NCBI GenBank assembly: GCA_008508345.1
Contig: QNGE01002742.1
Span: 1 to 64,000, forward strand
Source of the DNA: Paragonimus westermani
Lineage: Eukaryota; Platyhelminthes; Trematoda; Plagiorchiida; Troglotrematidae
Reading direction: 5' to 3'
DNA length: 64,000 nt
The notes below the pieces were generated by a model. The model ran no database searches. It saw nothing but the letters and a program-made list of their open reading frames with translations, and was not told where the DNA came from. Numbering within the stretch: the first letter of the stretch is position 1; each line of letters begins with the position of its first letter. Positions 11,201-23,200 of this stretch are shown piece after piece. A program made the position numbers and the translations under genes.

Positions 11201-14200
11201 ATTTGCCACCTCATCATCCGGATGGATCGGTATCTGGTGGTAAGCGCGAAGGATGTCTATAGGCGAAAAAATGGTGCAACCGTGAAGATTGGATGAAAAT
11301 TCATGGATATGTGGTATCGGATATCTGTCGGGCAGAGTTATGTTGTTCAACGCCCGGTAATCACCGCATGGTCTCCAGTCATTAGTGGTTTACTTCGGAA
11401 CCATGTGTAGTGGCGGAGCCCACATGCTTTTGGACGGTCGGATGATTCCAAGTTGAAGCATATGTTGGAACTCGTCTTTCGCCTTGGCATGTCTATCTGG
11501 CGGCAAGCGACGAGGACGAGCGAAAACCGGATTACCATTAGTAATCACGGAATGAGTGATCGAGTGTTTTAAGCATGCCCTATGAAAGTTCGACTTTTTC
11601 AGTTTGGGAAATTTACGTAAAAGATTTGGATAAACAGAATTATCTAGTGGAGAAATCGACAGGGGTTGTATAGAACTGGTGAATATCGAATGTCCCTTGA
11701 CTGACAGTTGTGTATCGGCATCAAACAAACGCTTGTGTTTCAAGTCAACCCACAAGTTGTAGTGAGTCAGAAAATCGGCTCCGAATAAAGGCTGACGCAC
11801 GTGTGCGATAACGAAAACCCATCTAGATTCACGACGTAGGCCAAGGTTTAGTAGTAAGGACCGCTGCCCGTAAGTGTGAATAGCAGTGCCGTTGGCTGCC
11901 GTGAGTGAGAAATTGGATGGGCTGCGTGACGTGTGTGTTCCACAGTATGGGATAACGCTGATATCCGCTCCAGTGTCTACCAAGAAGGAAAATCCTGAAT
12001 GCTTATCTGCTATCACTAGACGACGAGTTAAGACTTGTTGGCCTAGGACCGTACTCGTCTCTATTGTCCTGCCAACTCGTTTCCCAAGGGTGTAAACGTT
12101 CGTTGCTCAGTCCTTCGAAAATCGCATGGTGGAGTACATTTGCGTGCAAAACGGTCAAATGTTTGGTGATATCAACAAAAACTGTTGTTCTGACGTGGCG
12201 ATAACTGTCTGGTGTGTTGGCGAAAGTGATCCATAGTAAGACGATTGAGTTTGTTTGTGCGAGACAGACGTAGCTGGCTAACTTGTTCGGTGAGAGTAGC
12301 GAGCTGTTCATGAATCTGATCGGTTGATATGGATGGCTGAATGGAATTAACATCAGAAGTTTGAACTTCTAGCATTCTATCGGCCATGCTGGCAAGTTGA
12401 GTTATGGGAACCGTACCGCAACTAGGTGCTAGAATGAATTGTACAGAAACAGGCAATCGCTTAAAGAAGATCTGCGCAAACAAAGCATCAAGTTTCGTAC
12501 TTCCAAGGATGTTTTGTAGGCGTCGTAGTAATTGAGGCGGGTTACTGTCACCAATAGACTCGTTATTAGATAACTGCTCCAGGCCCTTATGGTCGGAAGA
12601 TTTAGTACGGTTGATTATCGTATCCCGAACTTGTTTGTATGGACAGTCCACATCAGGTGACACCAGAACATCTCTTAAGTCAGCTGCCATTTCTGGTGGT
12701 AACGCTGCCAGGACATGAAAATACATTGTCAATTCTTGAGTAACGCTCTCGTAAAGCAAACTGGGCCTGAACTTGTGCAATTCATGATGCCAAAATGGTG
12801 GCAGATGTAAACTGACTGAGAATAAGTTTGGTGTAAGTGTCGATGAATTAGAATACGGTTTGACTGGAGTGGCTGACACAGTGTTTCACAAGCTGCTAAC
12901 TTAGTACATAACAACTAACGAGAAATAGGAGATAGAGTTTGAGTCACGTCGGGCTCACCAATTATTGGTGCGAGAGTTACTTATACATAAAAGATGACGC
13001 CAATAATAAACATGTATATATAACATGTAATTAGCAGTGTGACATATATAAACGAATAATAAGTTAGATAACCAAGTGTTTGAACTTATCAAAATCCGGC
13101 TAGCATTGTATACATGATTGTTGCAGATCACTGCTTGAATGCGCGGAGACTTGCGGGTGTGTGTCAGAGAGCTGGGTTAATGTCAGTGTAATCCTTGACT
13201 CGTAATTCCTTTGCTGTACGAGCCTCGGAGCCAATATCCTCTCGGTGCAACCGTGTACCGCTTAGTTCGTGTCCTCCAGCACGGGCGCGACGCTGTTGTG
13301 TCCTGTGTCTCAAACCTCGTTTTCTTTTAACATGTGAGAGGACCTGGCGGCTTTTGGTTTGACCGTGAACGTGACCAATGGCAGTTCCAAACCATGAGTG
13401 AGATAATTCGTGTGTGTGTGTGGAGGGAGTTAACTATTTACAGTACTGTAAATACTGTAAATAGTTAACTCTGAAGAGGATGGCGTCGAGGTGGAGTACC
13501 GGACGGACGGGCGTCTGTTGAATATCCGACGATTTGGCGCCTCAACCCGGCTGCAGACCTCAAGGATGCGGATGCTTCTGTTCGCCGATGACAGCGCCTT
13601 GCTAGCGCACAGCGAAGAAGAGCTGCAACGTCTAGCTACAGCATTCGCTTCGGCAGCATCGAAGTTCGGGTTGGACATCAACACAGGTAAGACGTATTCG
13701 TTTTTTCAGCCTTCTCCTGGTGGAGGTGCTGCTTGTGTACCTCCACCCGAAATTCGCATCGCTGGAGACACTGTGAATGGCTGCGGGGATTTTTGCTACT
13801 TGGGTAGCAACTTGTCGACAGATCTGTCCGTGGACCGCGAGTTGAGAGCGCGTGTGGCAAAGGCTAGCGCTGCTTTCGGACGTCTTGAAAGGCGTGTCTG
13901 GAAGAATCACAGCCTGAAGATGGCCACGAAGTTGTGTGTCTACCGCTCAATGGTGCTGTCTATCCTGCTGTACGGCAGTGAGACGTGGACACTGTATCAG
14001 CGGAACGTGAGCTATTTGAGCCGTTTCCATGTTCAGTGTCTGAGGCGCATCTTGGGTATTCGGTGGTCGGACATGATTCCGAACACTGAGGTAATGCGGC
14101 GAGCGGACATGGACGGGATGGAAGCCATGTTGATGCTGAACCAGCTCCGTTGGCTCGGTCACGTCCGTCGGATGGGCGATGACCGTATCCCGAAGCAGTT

Positions 14201-17200
14201 ACTGTACGGACAAGTGAAGTCAGGTAAGCGAAATCCCGGTGGCCAGAAGCGGAGGTACCAGGATGTTGTGCAGGTAAGTCTTTCACGTTGTAACATTGAT
14301 TTTAGATGTTGGGAAGATTTGGCGTTGAACCGGACGGCCTGGAGGAATACGGTTCGGGCGGGCGTCCGAGCGTTCAACGAGCAACTGTTGCGTGGTCGCG
14401 AGCGGAAGCGTGCGGTACGCAAAGGAACCATCGGTGCCATAGGTCGCGGTGACGTGACTATATGGCGTTGTGATGTGTGCGGCCGCGAATGCGCTGGCCG
14501 TTTGGGGCTGGTAGGTCACCAACGTACTCATAGTACCCCGTCGGCGAAGAGGCGGCGAGTACGCTAGGCTCAGGTAGGTCAAATCGGTATACCTATTCTA
14601 CTTCTGTTAATGACTGCATCGGCCAACATCGTGGTCATTGACAATTAATCCGCTCTTCTTTTCAGAAACCTGAGTGTCTGTGGTCTTCTACCCATTCTTT
14701 TCTCCGGCTTTGTTGATGTAATGTATGATGAATGGTCTGCCTGGCTTTTCATAGTCCAATGAGAACTTTGCTTTTCATCCTTATCTTCTCTGGGATGCAC
14801 TAACCTGCACCCCTATACTGCAACGCTTCTTGTATTACACTTCAAAAATCTTTCTTCTCAGTGTAGATCTCGTCATTGCAGCCTCTCTGTTTAGTTTCCG
14901 AGAGATAAGAGTTTCCTTTCCTTATTAGCCAATCAAGTGGCTAACCAGCATTGGCCGGCTGGACAGAAAGGCCCCACTGGCACACCTCCCGGTCTTATTC
15001 CTTCGGGTTTACACTGGATATGTGGTGTGTTGGTGGAACTGCAATTGGTGCAGCGCAAGCCAGTTGCAGTGATATATAAGCGCAGACGTCCATTGGCTTC
15101 GGTCACTGTGACAGGCTAATCCGAATCGGATGTCGCCAGCCGTGTGGAGGGAGAGGGGGTGAGAGACAAGACTGTACAGGCGCCTGCGGTGTCGGAATAA
15201 TTGGGATGGTCCAGCGTGTCGGGTGCACCATGAATGAACACGTCTGTTTCTGGAGGTCACTTTTCGTTTCGGATTGTAGTATAAGAAGGTCACGAGACAT
15301 CGACCCATATTGAGGTGGCAAATACGAAGTGTCCATCCGGTTATTCTAGGGTTGTACGGTGGGTGTTGGTTGTAAATTTGCTGTCGATGTTGACACCTCT
15401 GTCGTTATGGGGAAACCACGTTGGGATGTATTTTTTGCACGTGTGTTATTTGGTTAGTTCTCGTTACCTCTTTTTAGTATTCAGGTGAATATGAACGATA
15501 TGATCCATGCGTTGTCTTCTGAGCCGTTTAGATATCTTCCGCATTTGGTTTTCACGATATGATGGGTTTCATTTGCTTCGCTCTGGTGTGGACGGTCATA
15601 CGGTACCTTCACTGTTTATTAGTGTTGATGCCTGCGGTGTGATAATAGTTGCTTACCCCAATGCCATCACACCATGAGCACCATCACCCCTTCGCTGCCC
15701 CACTTGGTGGTTAGTTGTCTGCGGCATGGTTTGCTGGTATGGAAAATACTTGAGTTCGTCGGCTGAGAATCGCGTGCCAATTAGTCGTCCTTCCTTATTG
15801 TTACAGTTTTATAGCCCAAGCTATTGACATTTAGGGAATTTGTTTACATTGTCATGTGGCAGCTGGTGTTTCGCGTTGAAAACGCATTGGCTTAAAAAAT
15901 ATCACCCTCCTTAATGCGGATGACGGCTTTTTTAATCTTAATAATGTAAATCTCTGTTACGTAACATAGTGTGGGTTTCAAGAACAATTACAAGAAGGAT
16001 GCAGAAACGCACATTACCTCAATATTGTGAACAACATTTGGTGTTACAAGGTAGGTTCAGTTAGAATAATGATAAACGATAGCCACCGTTGAACTAATCA
16101 TGTGGCTTCAACGAATGTTTATCAATAAACACATATTTCTTGTCTCCTCTGAACTCCGGCTTCATAGTTGTTTTATCAATATACGGTACGTTTCGGTTGT
16201 AGAACTGATGATAACAGTAAAAAGCTTTTACTAAGCATTACTTACATTGTACGTCTAATTCGATTATTCGTGATGCAGTCCTTTCCAGTCCATTAGTCGC
16301 AACACATTTATACAGCCCGTTGTGCTCTCTCGAAACATTAGAGATCGTCAGTTGGTTGGGCTCGATGGTGAATTCTTTGTGAACAACAAAAGCAGTGAAA
16401 TGAAATCAATTCCTTAACGTTTGACACGCGTCGTAAGTTGAGCGTGCTTATTTGATGATCCTGATGTGTACTTACATTCGGCTGTTAAAGTTTGAAAAAA
16501 AGCCGGTTTTCCGCATAGATCGTGTCACACAGATCTCGGTTCTTAATTACTAGTAATGTTCGTGAGTTACAGCTTGCTTCCACCTCGTTAGTGTGGATAG
16601 ACACAGTCCACTCCGGATTGCCAGTTTTTACTGGTTACGGCCTCAACTTCCTCTAGGTGCCCACTTTCAAGGTGACACTTCACGACCGCTTTCATCTTTG
16701 TTTAAACTCAGCAGGCATAGAAACGGCTACCGTTCGCGTTACCAGTCAACGCCTTTATCGTCTTGGCCATCAGTTCTGTGAGTTTGGCTTATGACATGGA
16801 ATTTCACCCAATTAAGTTACAGTTTGTTTCCACACTCTTTAGTGTTGATGGACATTCGGCCTAGTAATAATTTCAACTGATGAATCCTAACAAGGACACA
16901 GCCGGTAGTGGAGTGTCACTTTGAGGGTGAGAACCAAAAGGCACTACAGCAAATATTTTTATGTAGCATAAGTGTTAGATGTGTTATTATGAGGAATATT
17001 TCTGCATTTATTCATCTACTCAAAGGGTTTAGCAGATCAAAGTCAAAAATACCGTTTCAACTAGAAAACACGTTGGTTCGTATAAACAAATAATCCTGTT
17101 GGCTAGCCTATGACAATCACGAGTATGGCACCTCGGACTTTCATAGTTCCTTAGTTTATCTGCGTTCAAAAGTGTAAACTTCATTTCTCTGTCACAGAAA

Positions 17201-20200
17201 GTTTGTTCAAGCTTGTTGTAAACAATTAGCTTGGTCAAGCTAATAGATCAGTGTGGAACTCAATGATTCATATTGGAATTGAAAAGTGGACAGTTATATG
17301 TAGTAATGAGGTAACAATCACATTCAGCTTGTAGATATTTCATTGTTCGTTTTTACACGGGAAACAGGCACAATCATTATCTAAACAGTAAACCTACGTG
17401 GATCTGAAATTCGATTCAACAGTCGTTGATGTCCATCCAATGGAACAGCATACCATGTGACAGTCGGTTGAGGGACGCCCCATGCTTTACAGTGCAGTAC
17501 AGTATTGACACGTTCTTGGACAACAACTTTCGTGGGGCTGGAGCTGTTCTCATAGATAATTGGAGGAACTGGTCAGTCGACGGGAAAAGTGGAATTATTT
17601 TCAACCAGCAGGTCATACTGTTTACCATAATGAACTCACAAAGGCGTAGTTGTGGCACAGATTTTAAGTAATCTAAAAGCATATGCAAGGAGTTTGAGAA
17701 ACGCCACCTGCACTAGAAATGACGAACAGTACTCGTAGTCTGAATATTGGATGAACTGACCATAAGAGTACACTGATTATACATTTGTCTGAATGTAAAT
17801 TGCTTGTTAAAAGACATCGGCTGATTCTCAGATCACTTCTATCTTCCAAAATGGGTGTTTTTGTACTAACGTTGTCTGATTAGCTTTCTCCGTATAACGA
17901 AGTTTGTGAGGCACAACTCATAAACAGAAAACTACTAGAACAAATTCTGTTGAGTGCATTATTTCAGCAGGCGGCTATCGTCTATTTCACTCCATAAGTT
18001 TCCCTACATTAGTTCGGTTTTGTCAACATTTTAACATGCCACCACTAGTTTCAGCAGCTGCCAATTCCCAGGTTTGTTAGCAACGTCTATCCATTAGTTT
18101 TACGGGGATGGCGACTCCCTTTGTGTAATGGGTTGACTGAGTGACGCTCGTATACCAAGCACAACGAGTTGTCATGACAATTCTGTGCAGTCCTCAACAG
18201 TGTTTGTAACACAGTTGGTCGTCATCAGAACTCAATCAATCGGACTATGCGCAGTGAAGTACAGATCAAGCGTGAGGTCAACAGTGAGCTCACTCTCTGA
18301 TCGATAATCGCCGGCTAAAATTGACGAAGACGTGTTTGAAGCGATATTCATGAGTGAGAAGAAGCCATCGCGAAAAACTGCATTACAACAGTAGTACTTT
18401 AACCGTCAACTGAACCGTTATAGTAGGACAGAGATTCAATAGTGTCAGTAGACTTTTGCTGCAAAAAGTAGTTGTTGCACATCACATTATTCCTCGATAG
18501 TCTCCCTAACTGATCGTTGATCAGATGACAAAAATTTAAGAAGCGGGAGTTTGGAAATCTACATTGAGGTTTTTGTTGCACTAGTAGGACAATATGATTC
18601 AAAACTCTTCAAAAACCCTTACTACTCACCTAGGACGTTGAGCTCAATCTTCTTTTTGTACACTTGTTGCCCGGTTGAAAAAAGACATATGTATATGCCT
18701 TCATCTGTCCGTTGCACGTTATCTATACGTAAATCCATGACTGTCTGATTGAACGAAGACATGTCCAAAATGAACCGAGTGTCAGGGTGAAGACGACGGT
18801 TATCGTGGATCAGGTAGTCATTTGTGCTGGCTCTCTTCCAAAGAAGCTATAACGTGGGTTATATTCGTGGTTTTTGAGTAAACTAATAGGGCTTTGCTCT
18901 AGCTGCAAAAAGACAAATTTTCTGATCTGGCATAACAAAATATGATAGTAAAAACCAGCTCGATTGGAGTCTCAACCTACTCAGGTACAGCAAGTTTGAA
19001 CATCAAAATTGGAATTTTTAGTCGAACACTACGCACATTTGACCGTATCTTTTGCATTCGGATAAACTTTTCAGTCAGCTTCTTTCGGTAAGAAGCACCA
19101 GGCTCAAACTTCGCACTCGTTAAGAACATGTCAGTAGTGCATATTCTTGCAACGGACAGCACAAGAACTCTAACTATGCTCTCCGTGTTGACCACTGAGC
19201 GGTTGACCTCACATTAACTACGACCAAATTATGAAATCTGAACGCTCACCCACTTTTGCTTGTAATGATCACAGTTGGTCACATTTGATCACTTCAAACG
19301 ACAGATGCTGTAGACATATCTCTATTTTTAGCTCACATTAATAATAAATAAATAATTTGTTAGTATAAATCTGTCATGAGGTTAGGAGGTATATTATATA
19401 TATTCAATATAGAAGAGCTTACCTAAAAATAAATCAATGGAACGTGTTTCCCCATCTGCACAAGAGTTTCATACACCATTTACGAAACATGGTGCACATT
19501 CAATTTCCAATATGAGAACCTCGGGACTCTCGGCAAAACTTCGAAGCGTTCAACAAAGCTCACTGAAAGTTGAACGTTCGCTTTACTCACCAAACCAGGT
19601 CTCGTACGTGTAACGTTTGCGTAGATTCAGCTAACTTGTTTCCCACTTCTCACAGATTAACGGACTCAGATGAAAAAACTGAACAAAGCCAAATAATCAA
19701 TTCTCGATTTGCGTAAACCATATTACTGGGTTGGAATAAAATTGGGAAAATCGTGGGATAAGACCCAGTGCATTTTATGAAATAAAGAAAGCTGATGGAA
19801 TAGCAAGTTAGTCTGAAATTACGTTCGAATGATCGACGCAGTTTGAAAAGTAAAAAATTTTAGGTGTATGAACCACACCAGATCCACTTTAAACGATAGC
19901 CATAAGTTAAACAGAGCTATTCTACTGGACGAAGCAAAGTATTGGCAAGTTCATTCATGCAATTACTCATATAAGCAAAAACATAACCATCTGGAACCAC
20001 TTTGTCGAAATTATTTGTCGATAGTAAAAGGCTCTAGTTGGCAACTGTGGTTCTGATACAAATATTTATGTTAACCAAACGTTACTGGAACGAAAACCGA
20101 AATTTTCCAATCACTACAACGTCAATTGTATAGGCTGGAGTGCTTGCGTAGATCAACTTACAGCTTCTTGTTGTTTAGTATTAACACCGTTTACACCACC

Positions 20201-23200
20201 GATCTGGCAGACTACTTGTCTTTAATTGGGAAATGTATGTGAATATTGACGAGATATTCAACGGGCTCTTCAAATATCTTAGGAGACTACGGCAAAGTAT
20301 ACAAGACTGAGTCAAAATTTGCCGGATGGCTCGTGGGATATAGCATAGATTTCAAATCTCTTCTCAAAAAAGAGGCGGCGATGTCGACTGTTAAGAAATT
20401 TACCGTTTCGGTTAGTGAAATTTGATGAACTTCTGCCTTTATGCACAGCGTTGGGATAAACTTTTGACCGGGAATCTGATCGGCGGTTTTCTGTTAATAG
20501 CACGCATTCGACCTGAAGTTGGTTGAACAGATGTTGTTCCCTGTGATATTTTCACCTGAAACCAAATGGTTTATTCATTGTTGTTTTTCGGATTCCGGTG
20601 ATTTGGTCACAACTTCTGTTGAACGCCCGTATGACTGGCTCTCCGTTATCATTCTGTGCTTACCGATCTTATAAGTTCATGATGATTTGTCCAATTTTAC
20701 CTTGTTGTTTTATCACTACTGCTTACGTTTCCTCAGGGGATGTCCCCTCACCAGTTCATAATTTTTATTTTGGGTCGGATGACCAGAAACAACAGAAAAC
20801 AGCCAACTAAAATTTTACATTGAAAGTTCGGAAACTAGGGTCTATGCTGTCTGGCATATCACCATTTGTTGTCTGCAAACCCATGCTTATTATAATAATA
20901 TCCACCAAAAATAGGTCATTGCGCTAACATAGAGTGCACCATATTGTGAATAACAGAGATTTATGATTACTGTGAAGGTCGACCAACGGATATTCTTCTA
21001 CATCTTTTATAAGTTGTTTTTCAACCCCAATTATATTCAGGTGTCACATTTTAATTAATGTTGCTGCTCCCAGATTTTGCAGTGAAGTACTAGGATTTTA
21101 TGTCGTTGTACCGCTCATAAGTTTTGTTGTGAAAGCCCTAAGCAATTTCACGAGAATTCTGTCTTCTGGAAAAGCCGTTTTTCAACGTCGCATCTTAGCC
21201 TTGTCGCTGTATCCTAAGCCAATATATTCTTTGCGCCCAAAATCAAGAACATCGGCCAATTAGGCAAGCCGCGTTAGGTACTCCCAGCGCGTTTGGTGGG
21301 AATTTTAATTTTGTTAAACTTCCGTTTAATCGTGCTTTCTCGATCTGTCTTTGCTTATTTCAAAGTGCGCAAAGCTTCGTAACCGTTGTCTACAAGAGTC
21401 ACTCAGTTTAGGAGCATGAATCTGTCAAAAATGTCAGTGGTTTAACAGAAAAAGTGGTCAATTTTAATCACCAACTTTTGGTTTAGCTTCGCTTGTGCAG
21501 TACTCATCATCGGCTGCCTTTGTGGGGCCTGTGGTGTCCCTCAGTTAAAAAAGTGGTCAGAAAACAGTGGCCAGTAAACAGCCTGTTTCTTTTGCTTAGA
21601 AGTGGTCATACAAAGACAGAATGGCCATGTCTGCCTCCTTCAAAACAATTTTTTACACGATTATCGTAGTGAACCCACATGTCAGATGGTAATCTGACCT
21701 CGATTATATTTCTCAATTACAGTGTAATCGGCTTCCGCTTAACAATCGGTTGTGGCCTAAATTGAAAATCCCATACCATTCCATTAACAACGAGTTCCAT
21801 TCTATATAAATCTTCACATAATTAGTGATCATAGGCGAATTCACATTACCCACTTCCACAGACTTTTCAGCCAGCCTTTTCCGAAAAAAAGACTATATAC
21901 TTGAGTTTCGTTTTTGTTACACCTCGTCAGCCAGACCACGCTTCAATGAGGCAACCATGTAAACCATCACAACACTGACATCCTGTTGTGTAAATCTACA
22001 GTCACATTTGCTTGTTTTCATCACTATCCACGAGTCTGCACATCATAAAACATGCGCATAGTATATATACGTTTGTCAATCTTACGTAATGATTTCGGTT
22101 GACTCAAGTTGAGAGAAGAACAAAAATAATGTCGTAAGTAAAGTGGTGTAGCGTACGGTTTGTGCATGAGTAGAAACAAACCTAATGATGGAGCGTGTGT
22201 CACAGAAACCTTACTTGGAATGAAAAGCAGGTACAGAGTCTCGCCCAGTTTAAGGCGGTTTTCCGGTGAGTTGCACGTCGCTTCGCTGACTACCATTCAT
22301 CTATCAGATGGACCGTGCTAGTTTGACGCAATGAAGTCAAGTGCATACAGTGTCAACTGACTTCATCACAAACAATAACAGAATCTTATGTCTTCTAAAT
22401 AATTTAGAAATATACGGTCTGTTTTAGTTTCCAGTTCACTTGTTTTGTTTCGCTTTATTCCACACATTCTAAATCTGTCGCTACATAGTCTCGTTTGAAT
22501 GTAGACTATTTAGAATATCGATTTATTAGCTGAAGACAAATGAAACGTAAACTCACTGTTCCTTGGTTTACTTCGTCCAAACCAGTTTCACTTCCGGATC
22601 TTTTCATCGGTCGACAAGGCAAAAATGCTGTGCTATTTTCAACCGCCTTTACTACTGCAGTAAAATAATTTTCCATTTCAACTGACTCGGGGTCTTTTCT
22701 GAGCAGTTCACTTTTGTCCCAAGCGGATCTGGGAGTTCTCTTTGAGTGTCCTGGACTGAGCCATTCCGAAAAGTTTGTTTGAAAGGCATCAGATTGCGCT
22801 ATAAATTTAACAATATTTCACGTCAGTTGCACCTTCGTCATAGTTGGAGAAATTTTGTCGTTCTAGGTTGGCATAAGGAAAAATTGATAAAACCAACCAA
22901 ACACAACACTGTGTAGTCAGAAGGGGCCCACTGCGTTCTGGTGTAATTTCTCAACTCCCACTCACATTTGATTTATTGCTGCGAAACGCAGCACATTCCT
23001 GTTTTTGATTCATTTCTGCAAAGGAGTGAAGCGGATTTCTCTGCCAAAAAAGTGATTCTACAGGTCCCAACAACAAAGCCACATCTCTTGTTGTTCTTGA
23101 CATCCCCTAAGCTGATGCCCGGTCAGGTTTACGTGGTCAGAAAACAATAGTTTATAGACGTCAGTGCATTGCTCATCCAAGTTTTATTTTTAGTCTTCAC

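Larger units (their letters stand above)
11000..13420 (-). mobile_element. CsRn1-type Ty3/Gypsy LTR retrotransposon, 3'-truncated
   Basis: Reading right to left: a probable 5' LTR (about 13420-12961), a primer binding site at 12960 reading TGGTGAGCCCGACGTGA (like the tRNA-Trp site used by the CsRn1 clade), gag from 12879, protease from about 12016, and the start of RT down to about 11060. RNase H, integrase and the 3' LTR are absent, so the copy is cut off inside RT. Gag, PR and RT are each broken by stops or a frameshift. It lies in the large intron of the Ig gene, on the same strand. Confidence 0.82.

Noticed and set aside
13960..14582. Minus-strand frames of 90-110 codons over the LINE
   Set aside because: Antisense shadows of a GC-rich RT frame with clear motifs on the plus strand.
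17416..17688. 90-codon minus-strand frame
   Set aside because: It is the shifted frame over Ig exon 4. The frame one base away gives the Ig pattern and proper splice sites.
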